From the NCBI GenBank assembly GCA_000733355.1, contig JNVV01000073.1, forward strand, positions 1-47,382: 47,382 nt of DNA, given 5' to 3'. The translations under genes and the position numbers were made by a program. The DNA comes from Falciphora oryzae (taxonomy: Eukaryota > Ascomycota > Sordariomycetes > Magnaporthales > Magnaporthaceae). The notes under the pieces are model-generated. The model ran no database searches and had not been told where the DNA came from. It was given only the letters and a program-made list of their open reading frames with translations. Positions 1 to 9,873 of the stretch are shown one piece after another; positions within the stretch are counted from its first letter, which is position 1, and each line of letters opens with the position of its first letter.

Positions 1-421
1 TCACCGAGTGGCGCACCCTCACCGAGTGGCGCACTTCAAATCCCATACTAAATGCCGTTTTTAACTGCTAGTTAAATCGATCAATTTAATATAAAATTCC
101 GTAAAAATTTAATATGTTATATTTAACTATATAACCGATTTTATAATGAATTAGTGATATTTTTACCATTACTCCTTTAGGGTTAGTTTGTAGCACTGTG
201 TATTTGCACTGTGTAAATATGCAAACTAACCCTAAAGGAGTAATGGTAAAAATATCACTAATTCATTATAAAATCGGTTATATAGTTAAATATAACATAT
301 TAAATTTTTACGGAATTTTATATTAAGTTGATCGATTTAACTAGCAGTTAAAAACGGCATTTAGTATGGGATTTGAAGTGCGCCACTCGGTGAGGGTGCG
401 CCACTCGGTGATGAACCACGT
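1..421. mobile_element. Palindromic foldback MITE (MITE-0), left tip cut by the window edge
   Basis: The stretch is an almost perfect inverted repeat: base 1 pairs with base 411, and the two arms meet around a short loop near 190-220 that is flanked by GGTTAGTTT and AAACTAACC. The loop holds two direct copies of CACTGTGTA. The right end reads GATGAACCACGT followed by TA, the same tip as in two other elements of this window, so about ten bases of the left tip lie outside. It has no coding capacity. The outer arm carries two copies of GAGTGGCGCAC. It is the same family as the MITEs at 9745-14959 and 12610-13037, both 428 bp once later insertions are removed. TA flanks and the shared tip suggest mobilisation by a pogo/Fot1-type transposase; that link is inference. 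Confidence 0.85.
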
Positions 422-2741
422 TATTCATACGTCTGTTATGTTTATAAAAGACCTCGGTGCCTCTACTATGTAGTATTTACATATAAAAACCCTTGAACTC
501 GTCCTCGGGTGCGTATCGCCCCCGTTCCGGAGCTTAGGAGTAAAAACCATATCTGCTTTTCGTATACGGTCCTGCTATATTAAACAATAGTACCGTCTGC
601 TTGTTTTTATGCAACTGCTCGTAAGGGTTCCGTCGTAAAAGCGTTTTTGTAATCAGTAAAACAAAAGGAAAATACGTAAAAAAATAAAGGTATATTGCGC
701 CGGGGCAGCGCCTCGGTACCGGGTTTCGCCCTCGTAGCGAAACGGCTATGTTAGTACTTGTATTATAGCGTCCTAATGTGGCTTTTCCGCGTAAGTTAGC
801 CCGGCTCCGCTCCGGGTCCTAACCGAAACAACGCCTTAATATCGGGTTTCGCCCTCGTAACGAAACGTCTATATTAGTACTCGTATTATAACGTCCTAAT
901 ATAGCTTTTTCGCGTAAATTAGCCCGGCTTTACTCCGGGTCCTAACCGTAAGCGGGCTTTCCGGGTCCGGCGTTTTGCTTTGTAACTTTAAATAATTTAG
1001 CTTTTAGTAGGTGCCCGCTTCCGAAGCCGTTACTCCACGTACGCTTCAGGTCCGCCTTTATAGCTTGCATCTAATCTTTCTATTGGTTGCTTCCGTTTTT
1101 TGGATTGCGTTATTTAGGTAACTTTTTTTTATTACTGCGTTGTTATGCGTTATAATTTCAAATGGTAACTTCCTTTTATTTCCTTCCGGATCCGGGTTTC
1201 CACCGGCCTTTCTTTTCCCAGCTATAAAAAGCCCTTTTTCCTTCCTTTTTTTCCCTTTCGCTTTTTTTTACTACTATTTCCGGTTTTACCCTTTTGCCCT
1301 CGCTTTTTTTTTCTCCTATTTGCATTTAAATTTTTACTCGTTCGCGCCTCGTTTCCCTTCCGTTTTTTATTTTTTTATAGCATAGTTCCTAAAAATAAAA
1401 CTCCCAAATCTCCCCGCGGTGGTAGTAGTAGCGGTCGCGGTAACAATCCTAATAGCGGAATTACGAACGGTAGCCGCGCCGCTCCCGCCGCTGCAGCTAA
1501 TAGCAATAGTAATAGTAGTGGTAGTAATGGCAATCGTTTTTTTAATCGCCCTCCGCCTGCAAACGAAAACGACGGCGACGGCTTAAACGACAGCAGCTCG
1601 GGCGACGGCGTTTAAAACCCTCGTATTAAAACTGTAAATGCGGCTTTGCCTCGTTTTTTTCCCGGTTTTGTAACTAATTTCCTCTTTTTTTCCCAACTTT
1701 ACCGCTTATATAATTAATCGAAGTACTTACTGGCGGTTAAAGTCCCCGATAATTACGTTTTTTACGATGATATGGTATATATTTGCCGCCCCGCTATTTT
1801 TCCTATTCCGCTTCGCTAACTTCCCAATCCCTTGTATAAAATATATGTTAGCTATCTTTAACGTTTCGCTAACGGTATTAACGGTGCCGGTATTATGCGC
1901 TAATGCTACTACAAAGCTTGTATATAGCGCTTTTTATCCTGCTTTTTTCCGTTTCGTTTCCGGTTTTGCTAACGTAGTAATTCCAGCTACCAAAAGCCTT
2001 ACCTGTATGGGCTGCGCTTAATCGCGTAGTGCCTGCGTTCAAATTAGTCGCTTTTTTTTTAGTATCCGCTCGCGATTTCGTCGCTAACGTTTCGTTCCCG
2101 TCGCGGTAGCCTCCCATTAGTTCCAAAAACCAAATTGCCGCTATTTTTCGTGCCCACTATCGCTACATGCAATCCCTGCCCAAAACCAGTGCGGACCGCG
2201 ATATTGCGTTTGCGGATATCTATACTGCTACTACAGTATATACCGCCTCTATTCCAGGCCGCTATTTGTTTTATCCTAACATTTCTTTTTATTTTAAACT
2301 CGCTATACCGGTTTGGAGCATGTGATCGCCGGGTATTACCGTATCTCAAAGGACATCCTTAAGCGGTCTGGTATTCCCTCCGGCGCCGGGTCTGGCCGCT
2401 CGTTCCCTATCAGTTTTGGGAATGCCTTCGCTGCTATAGCTGCCTTTAGTGGTTCGGGTTTGGTCCGTTCCCCTTCCGGTAACATGGTGCCCCCGGGCTA
2501 AGCTATATCAGGCTGGGCTAAAAGGATCGTTGCTAAGTGGAGCACGGAAAATCGCACTCGGATGGAAAAGCTGGCTTTTAAGCAGGCTAAAATACGGGTA
2601 GGTGTTTATCTTTTCGCTTTTGCTGTCCGCTTTTAGTCCGCTAACTCCACGGTATCTTTTAGGTTTCCCTTCGGCAAAACGTCACCGAGGACGTTTTTAA
2701 CAAGATACAAATGTAGTTTTATTAAAACGGTAATTAAGTAA
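422..2741. other. AT-rich, RIP-like DNA with no assignable gene
   Basis: No reading frame is convincing. Frames are rich in TAA and TAG, and low-complexity patches occur, such as an Asn/Ser-type stretch around 1490-1540 on the plus strand. The stretch 1380-2640 can be read in short pieces (for example plus-strand 2313-2501), but none resembles a family I know. It is probably an old repeat decayed past recognition. It ends at the CTAGT target duplication of the gypsy element. Confidence 0.5.
721..948. repeat. Two-copy tandem repeat, about 105-bp units 123 bp apart
   Basis: Units at 721-825 and 844-948 both begin GGGTTTCGCCCTCGTA and end CTCCGGGTCCTAACCG. The second unit differs mainly by C-to-T and G-to-A changes, as expected when a duplication has been RIP-mutated. 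Function unknown. Confidence 0.75.
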
Positions 2742-2746
2742 CTAGT

Positions 2747-3041
2747 TGTCACACGGAAGAACCCGTGGACCTAACTAGTCGGCATCACGAGTCGGCCTTA
2801 CGGAGGTTCGGAGACCCGCATAGGCGGTCAACGGCCCCAAGGCCAAGCGGTGAAGGTTGGAAGGCAGTGTGAATCATGTACTCGATACTTCGCACGGATC
2901 ACAAAGGGTCTATATAAACCCTGCCATCTCCTATATCTTCCACGAGAAATTCCTTCTTCCTCAAGCATCTCTTAAGCCCATAAAAAGATTATCTGCAATC
3001 TAAAGATTCTTTCTCCAAGCCGTCTTTGACCCCTTGTTACA
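2747..3041 (+). repeat. 5' LTR of the gypsy element
   Basis: Starts TGTCACACGG and ends CCTTGTTACA; 295 bp, matching the 3' LTR along its full length. A TATATAA box lies at 2911-2917. The bases after the LTR (AATAATCTTTC) do not match a tRNA 3' end I can name, so the primer binding site, or self-priming as in Tf1, is unresolved. Confidence 0.95.
2911..2917 (+). promoter_or_regulatory. TATA box in the 5' LTR
   Basis: TATATAA, 164 bases into the LTR. The same word sits at 9548-9554 in the 3' LTR. Position and sequence fit an RNA polymerase II core promoter for the retroelement. Confidence 0.6.
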
Positions 3042-3389
3042 AATAATCTTTCTTTGCTCTGCCCCCTAACGGAAGCCTCACTATCTTTCCTCCTAAGCTC
3101 TGGAGAGGCCCTGTCAGTCGGCACCCCCAAACCCCAACTGTTGCCTTCTTTAGCGAATAAAACCCTGGGGCCACACCACAAACATTTTGACTGTCACCGG
3201 TGTTCTCGAACGGGTAAAAGCGAAAAGAATATACAGGAGGGTCGTTTCACCCTCTCAATCGCCCTGGCGAAGTCACGGGACTCCAAAAAAGGCCGGAAAA
3301 TCTCCTTTGTACCCTTAGGACTTTACGCTGCCCAGGAATACAGGGAACCGGACCCCCTCATCTCCGATTCCGGTATACCTACCGATACC

Positions 3390-5673
3390 ATGCCGGCCCA
3401 ATCTGGGAAAGCGGCCGGAAAAGCCCCCGAAGGCCCCTCCCGGTCTGCACCGGAAAAACGTCAAAATACCCCTATGCTCGACGATCAGGGGGCACTTATC
3501 CTTTATTCGGCACCCCCCTTCGACATAGCCCTCGAACAACAAGCCCTTATATCCGTGGGACGCCTTCAAGACCCCCCGGGCTGGATGACCGAAATCCAGC
3601 GGGAATTCATCAGTACGCACGAAGCAATTTCGGCCCTATCCCGAGGTGTGAGCCAGGAAATCCTCGCCGATCGGGAACAAATCCGCGAAATCAGGACCCA
3701 TTACGACCACATCACCCACGCGTACCATACCGTCGTCTCCTTATATAAGGAAGGCCTGATCGCTTCTGCCGAGCAACAAAAGGCATTCCGGCAACGGATC
3801 ATCAGCGAAAGCCAGGCATTCGCACAACAAGTTTGGGCCACGGTCGCCACTTTGGCCGGAGAACAACGAACCCGTTCGGAAGCCCTAATTCAGCTTCGGG
3901 ACGTTACTCGGGCACAGCAACAACACCTTCAGGACCTACAGGCCCAACTTTCCACCTTTAAGGAAAAAGTTACTAACTGGGCCGTCGATAAGGATGCCCA
4001 AATCCAGGATCTCCTAACTAAGGAGCATGTTTCGCCCGAGGCCCTTACTAATGCCGAACGGCGCATACTGGCCCAAACGCATCAACTCGTCAAAGATGCC
4101 GTACGAAAAAGCCGGCGACTTGCGGCACAAAGAAAGCGACCTAAATCAGCTACGGTACTCTCGGCCCTCCAAAAGTCGTCCCTTCCACCGGGCTCACGTC
4201 AAAGCACTCCAGTAAAGGGGGAACCCGTCCCTTCCACGGAGAAACCCCTGCCCCAATCGGCGCTTAAAACGTCGGCATCATCACGCCAGGGCTTTCAGGA
4301 CCCCCTATCGTCCGATAACCTCCGACGGCAACAAGTTCGGGCTACTGCCTTCGCTGCCCAACAACAGTACAGGGCCGCAACGGCAGGTCCCAAGCACTCC
4401 GGAAGCCTCGGGGGACTCCCTCAAAGGCCTCCCCAGGGGCCACCTAACGAACCTCCCGAGCATATTGCTATTCCTTCAAAACCTTCAGAACCTTCGGACT
4501 CCTCCTCGGAAAACGATGCCCCCGAAAATAACGGACGGGCCTCCAAGGACCCCGATTTGCGGGACCTTATCAAAGCCATCCAACAGGGAACTGCTTACCC
4601 GCATAGTCGGATCCCTACGGCCGTCATCAACCCAGTCCAGCTTAACAAGCCACCCAGTTACGACGGCAAGGACCTGGCTAAATTTAGGCCATGGTAGCTT
4701 CGCGTTACCTCCTATATGAAGACCTACGTCGAAAGCTTTCCTAACGATACAATTAAAATCAACTGGGTCGGTCCCTACTTACGGAAAACGCACAAATTTG
4801 GCACCATCAACGCCTTCGGTCCCTTCGAAACGCGCAGCTCGAAAACAACTAGCGGGCCTATTCGGCGGCACTACAAAAACGCTTCCGGGACGCCACCGAA
4901 CACCACCGCAACGCTAAAAAAATACGGGAGCTTAAGTACAAAGGAGATACCGTTCAGTACCTTACTAAGCTCCTTAACCTTAACGAAGCGGTCCAATGGT
5001 CCGGCGTCATGTTCAGGGAGCACATTTCCCGCACCTTCCCAAAGGAAATTACCAAATTGGTATATTCCCGTTGCGGAGGAATCCCTAATACGGACGAAAA
5101 ATTCCTTGCTGCAATCCAGGAAGCCGGCAAAATCCACGAGGTTATGCTCCAAAACCCTGGGCTAACCCCGAAGGATAAGGGAAAAAACGAGCCCGCTTCG
5201 ACCCCGGAGCGCTCGAACGTGGGCCGTCGCCGCGGCAAAGGCTCCAAAGACAGGAACCCAAATCCATCCTCAAGCTCCCGTTCCGGAAAAAAGGCCAACG
5301 ATAAAAAGGCCGCCGACAAAAAGAACAACATTTGGACTACCACCAAATTGGCACTTGAAGGAATCGAACAACGCGATATCGACGCACGAAAGTTGGCCAA
5401 AGCCAACTGCTGGCGCTGCGGAAAAGAAAGGCACCATACGTTAAAATGCTACGCCAAAAAGGACACCAACGGCAAGGAACTTCCTTCTGCACCTGCAAAA
5501 ACGGCCGGAGCTAAATCCATTTCTAAACGCCCTGCAACGGACGAACAAAAGGAACAGCCACAGGCCAAAAAAGCCAAAATCGCCGGCCTCGTTTCGAAAG
5601 CCCTGGAAGGAAACGCCCTTACCAAATCCCGAATCTTTAAGCTGTCAAATTCGGAATCGGACGATGACTGTTA
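3390..5673 (+). pseudogene. gag: gypsy gag (capsid/nucleocapsid), frameshifted and interrupted
   Basis: The first good ATG is at 3390; the open frame also runs upstream to about 3054 without an ATG. The N-terminal part (3390-4697) is Pro/Ser/Gln-rich with a likely coiled coil around 3600-4100. The retrotransposon capsid core begins near 4640 and changes frame near 4783-4786, consistent with a 1-nt deletion. It continues to a CCHC zinc knuckle (C-W-R-C-x4-H-x4-C) at about 5408-5450 and a Lys-rich tail. Nonsense codons are TAG at 4696 and near 4850, and TAA at 5672. In the living ancestor gag and pol were fused: the frame is the same on both sides of the 5672 stop. The product would assemble the particle and package the RNA. 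Confidence 0.85.
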
Positions 5674-6460
5674 ACAACCATCGACCATCGCTGCTGCCCG
5701 AAAGCCCCTAACGGATAAAAAGCTCGCAAAGCCGATCCTCCGTATGTATATACGGGCAAAAGGATCGAAGGAAATACCTGTTCGGGTCCTTTTGGACGGA
5801 AGTAGCGATACGAAGGTTATTTCAAACAAAATAGCCAAGCAGCTTCCAGGGCATTTGGTTAACAAAGCTATTCCCCGCATTATAACTACCTTTTTAAAGG
5901 CGGTCGAACTAAAAGCCGGAAAGCAACTAGTAGTCGACGTTACCCTCCGGCACAAAACGCACTATTCTACGGAAACGTTCGAAGTTAATCCTACGGATCC
6001 AGATTGCGACGTTATCCTACCTTTCGCATAGCAAAAGCAACACCCACCGTTGGGTTTATTGGATCGCGACCTTCGGGATATCCGCATAGATTCGGACAAA
6101 TGCCGGAAATGCAACAAGCCCCGGGCCCGAAAGCCGCCGGATTTACGGCCACCTAAAGGCTTACGCCTTCGGGAAAATATAAAAACAGTCGAGCCTGCGA
6201 CTATTGCCACCATTAAATACGGGCATGGTATTCCTTCCCCTAAGGAAGTGGCCAAAGCAGATTCAAACGGCCTCGAATCGGTACCAAAGGAGTTTAGGGA
6301 ATTCCTTCCTATTATGACGGAAGCGGCCGCTACACGCTTTCCCGATCATTAGCTTTGGGACCACGAAATTCACCTAAAAGAAGGAGCCCAATTAACCCAT
6401 AGACCCTTATACCAAATAAGCTAAAGGGAGCTGGACGTTTTAAAACTTTAGCTGGAAAAG
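5674..6460 (+). pseudogene. gypsy protease region
   Basis: A retropepsin-like segment starts near 5744. Around 5794-5812 it reads V-L-L-D-G-S-S-D-T; the usual active site is D-[ST]-G, so the catalytic order is disturbed and activity is doubtful. Stops interrupt the frame at about 6029 (TAG), 6350 (TAG), 6421 (TAA) and 6448 (TAG). The linker that follows contains the W-D-H-E-I motif that precedes reverse transcriptase in fungal gypsy polyproteins. It lies in the same frame as gag's C terminus and reverse transcriptase. Confidence 0.7.
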
Positions 6461-6463
6461 CAT

Positions 6464-7690
6464 ATGCGAACCGGCAAGGTTAGGCCATGCAAAACTGCTA
6501 ACAGTTCGCCCTTTATATTCGCAGAAAAAAAAGACCCCCTCGATCCCTTAAAGGTGGTGGTCGACTATAGGGACGTTAACGCTAAAACGATCCCGATTCG
6601 GTGTCCTATCCCGCTTATTACGGAGCTCCAGGATCGATTTCGGAATGCCAAATGGAAAACGAAAATCGACCTTAAAACCGGGTTCAACCTAATTCGAATA
6701 AAAAAAGGTCACAAATGGCTTACAGCCTTCCGCTACAAATACGGCGTTTTCGAATTCACGGTTATGCCCATAGGCCTTATCAACGCGCCTACCACCTTCC
6801 AAAGCATGATGAACCATATTTTTATGGACCTTATCGATGCCGGGCTCCTTATATATCTAGATAACCTCCTGATATACGCCGAAACTAAGGAACAACACGA
6901 TAACTTGGTAAAGGAGGTGCTTCGCCGCCTTACTAAGCATAATTTAGCCGTGGCCCCTCGCAAATGCGTTTAGGGGGTACACGAAGTCGAGTTCCTTAGT
7001 TACATAATAGGACCCAATGGCATCGCAATATCCAAGGATAAAATGGACGCCATTGTGCAATAGGAAGCCCCCAAATGCCTTAAGGACTCCCAATCCTTTA
7101 TTGGCTTCGCCAACTTTTACAAGAGGTTTATTAAAAGGTTTTCCAAAATCGTTAGGCCTATAACGACAGCTAACGCCCTGCCAAAAAGCCAATAGCAATG
7201 GACCCCCGAAATGGAATAGGCCTTCGAAGCCTTTAAAGTCGCTTTCGTTTCGCCTCCGATGCTCCGGCATTTCGACCCATCTCTTCCAGCACAAATTGAA
7301 ATGGACGCTTCGGACTTTGCCCTTAGAAGGGTGCTATCCCAAAGGGACCCCGAAACCAACAAACTGCACCCCGTTGCCTTCCATTCGCGCAAAATGTCAC
7401 CCGCCGAAATCAACTATAAAATCTACGATAAAGAACTTTTGGCGGTCGTTAACTGTTTCGCTAGGTGGAGGCATTACCTCAAAAGGGCAAAGCACCGGAT
7501 AAAGGTTTATACGGATCACCGGAACCTTAAATATTTCCTAACGGCCAAAGTCCTTAATCGAAGGCAAGTCAAATAGGCACAACAGCTGGTTGGTTATTGG
7601 TTTATAATCAACTACCGGCTAGGAAAGCAAAATGAAAAGGCCGATGTGCTGTCGAGATTACCCCAGCACAAGCCTAAGAAAAGGGGGAGT
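6464..7690 (+). pseudogene. gypsy reverse transcriptase and RNase H, catalytically dead
   Basis: The reverse transcriptase blocks are clear: V-D-Y-R-D-V-N, the palm aspartate in K-I-D-L-K-T-G-F, and M-P-I-G-L-I-N-A-P-T-T-F-Q. The catalytic Y-x-D-D box at about 6855-6866 reads Y-L-D-N, i.e. the second aspartate is Asn, consistent with a G-to-A change in a TpG context. RNase H follows, with its acidic residues present in M-D-A-S-D (about 7300), K-E-L-L-A-V-V (about 7431) and Y-T-D-H-R-N-L (about 7510). TAG stops occur at about 6971, 7061, 7191, 7218 and 7573. These enzymes would make the cDNA copy. With Y-L-D-N plus five nonsense codons this copy cannot. Confidence 0.9.
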
Positions 7691-9370
7691 AAGGATCAGC
7701 CGATTACGACGATCCTGCAAAAAAAACACTTCCCAGCAAAAATTTCGGCCCTGGAAGGACAAAGAGATAACCCTATAGAAAAAGTTTTGCCGCAAAAAGC
7801 ACCTTTTTTCCTCCTATCCCCAAGCCGGCTTTGCAGTATTCCAGTCCTAAAGTGGGCTACGGAATTTACTAACAAAGTTAAGCAAACTGGTATATCGGAT
7901 CCCGAATACCAGGGCCGCCTCCGGAAGCCCGAAAAGGGTGAAGAAGTAGAGGATGGCCTCCTTTATCATAAGGAAAGACTGTGGGTGCCAACGGAGGCCC
8001 TGCAAAAGGAAGTCCTCAAGTCCGAACATGACACAAAAGTCGCTGGATATATGGGTATGGATAAAACCCTCGAGTTAATTACTCGGCACTTTTAATGGCC
8101 CAATATCGAGGCAAAAGTCCGGGAATACGTAAGGGGATGCCTGGAGTGCCAACGCAATAAGGCCCCAAAGCATGCCCCCTTTGGACCCCTACAACCCATG
8201 GAGCTGCATTACCAGCCCTGGAAGACGGTGGCCATGGACTTCATCACGGACCTCCCTTTAAGCGATGGGTGCGATTCAATCTGGGTAATGGTAGACCCCT
8301 TTACCAAGATGGCGCATTTCGTCCCCCTCAAAATCGAGGGTAAAAAATCGGATAACCTTATCCGCATTTTCGCCAAAGAATACTGGCGACTGCACGGTAT
8401 GCCTCTGGATATTATCTCTAATAAAGATTCCAGATTTACGAGCCACTTGTGGAAAGACTTCCTCCGTTTGGTAGGCATCAAGCCAAAAATAAGCACTGCC
8501 TTCCATCCCCAAACGGATAAACAAACCGAAAGGCTTAACCAAAGCCTGGAAACCTACCTTAAATCTTTCGTAAATTACGAAATAACCAACTGGATCAAGC
8601 TATTACCCACGGCGGAATTTGCCTATAATAATATATCTTCGGCAAATACCTCTATTACTCCCTTTTTCGCCAACTACGGGTACCACCCAGCTTCCAATAA
8701 TCCCCCTCTCCCAGGACGAGTACGCAATCCAGCAAACCAACTCTACCGGCATTGGATGACCCAGGTGCACGAAGAAGCCAAACAACACCTCGAAAAAGCC
8801 CGGGAACGAATAAAGCATTGGGCCGACAAAAGGAGAAGCCCCTCGCCGGTCTTTACCAAAGGACAATTCGTTATGTTAAACGCCCGGCACATAAAAACCC
8901 GTCGCCCCGCCAAAAAACTCGATGCCAAAATGCTCGGGCCCTTCCGGATCCTTAAGGTTATCTCTCTTACGGCGGCACGATTAGCCCTGCCTAAAACCTG
9001 GAAAATCCATAACGCTTTCCACGTATCCCTCATCGAACCCTACCGCTCTAGCATTCAGGCACGACCTGACCCTGACCAGGTATTGCGGGAGGCCCTTTCG
9101 GTTATAGGAGATTTCGTTATAAAGAAAGTTATAGATTCTATGGATACAAGCGGGAAAGTTCGTTACCTTATCCAGTAGGAGGATTACCCACGCAAAAAGG
9201 ACTGGACGTAGGAACCTTAGGAGCATTTCGATACCGACGGATTTAAGCAACACGTTATTGCCTTTCATCGGCTCAACCCCGATAAGCCTAGGGACCCCCG
9301 CGTGCCACAAGACATAGGCACGGCCGCATCCTTTAAACGGGCTTCGGAAGGTCTCGAAACGCGCCCTAGG
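7691..9370 (+). pseudogene. gypsy integrase with C-terminal chromodomain, damaged
   Basis: The zinc-binding H2C2 domain is at about 8025-8160. Its first His (H-D-T-K) and the C-x2-C pair are present, but the second His of the usual V-A-G-H motif is Tyr (V-A-G-Y). The catalytic core begins at 8198: the first Asp is in M-D-F-I-T-D, the second position reads I-S-N-K-D instead of the usual S-D-[RK] (Asp to Asn), and the Glu is kept in Q-T-E-R-L-N-Q. A chromodomain-like end follows at about 9110-9290 with TAG in place of Trp-type codons at 9176, 9209 and 9218. All three active-site changes are C-to-T or G-to-A. A TAA lies at 8093. Integrase would insert the cDNA, and the chromodomain would guide it to modified chromatin. 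Confidence 0.88.
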
Positions 9371-9383
9371 AAAAGGAAGATAG
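9368..9383 (+). promoter_or_regulatory. Polypurine tract
   Basis: AGGAAAAGGAAGATAG ends directly at the 3' LTR. This is the expected position for priming plus-strand cDNA synthesis. Confidence 0.7.
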
Positions 9384-9678
9384 TGTTACACGGAAGAACC
9401 CGTGGACCTAACTAGTCGGCATCACGAGTCGGCCTTACGGAGGTTCGGAAACCCGCATAAGCGGTTAACGGCCCCAAGGCCAAGCGGTGAAGGTTGGAAG
9501 GCAGTGTGAATTATGTACTCGATACTTCGCACGGATCACAAAGGGTCTATATAAACCCTGCCATCTCCTATGTCTTCCACGAGAGATTCCTTTTTCCTCA
9601 AGCATCTTTTGAGCCCATAGAAAGTTTATTTGCAATCTAGAGATTCTTTCTCCAAGCCGTCTTTGACCCCTTGTTATA
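9384..9678 (+). repeat. 3' LTR of the gypsy element
   Basis: Starts TGTTACACGG and ends CCTTGTTATA; 295 bp. Target duplication CTAGT follows at 9679-9683. Relative to the 5' LTR both copies carry independent C-to-T/G-to-A changes, in CpA and CpT contexts. Confidence 0.95.
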
Positions 9679-9873
9679 CTAGTAGATTACATGATTTAAA
9701 ATACCTTAAAAAAACACACGTTAAAAATTACCACTTTTACAATAGCGTGGTTCATTAGTGAGCGGCGCACCCTCAGCGAATAGCGCACTTCAAATCCCAT
9801 ACTAAATGCCGTTTTTTTCGATTAAATAACTCGCTTAGTTTAAAGCTAAATTCCATTAAAATTAAAACAGTTA

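Larger units (their letters stand above)
2747..9678 (+). mobile_element. Complete but inactive Ty3/gypsy LTR retrotransposon (chromovirus)
   Basis: Two 295-bp LTRs (2747-3041 and 9384-9678) are flanked by a 5-bp target duplication CTAGT (2742-2746 and 9679-9683). Between them gag, zinc knuckle, protease, reverse transcriptase, RNase H, integrase and a C-terminal chromodomain occur in the canonical gypsy order. From about 4786 to 9370 the whole gag-pol lies in one reading frame broken only by stops, so it was probably a single polyprotein. One 1-nt frame change near 4783-4786 separates it from the gag N terminus. LTR copies differ at about 15 of 295 sites, 14 of them transitions. A chromodomain at the integrase end is typical of chromoviruses, which target heterochromatin. 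Catalytic residues are lost, so the element is dead. Confidence 0.95.

Noticed and set aside
4690..9225. TAG reassigned as a sense codon in the retrotransposon
   Set aside because: Several TAG replace Trp-type and several Gln-type positions, TAA also occurs, and catalytic residues are hit by the same C-to-T/G-to-A changes. RIP explains all of it.
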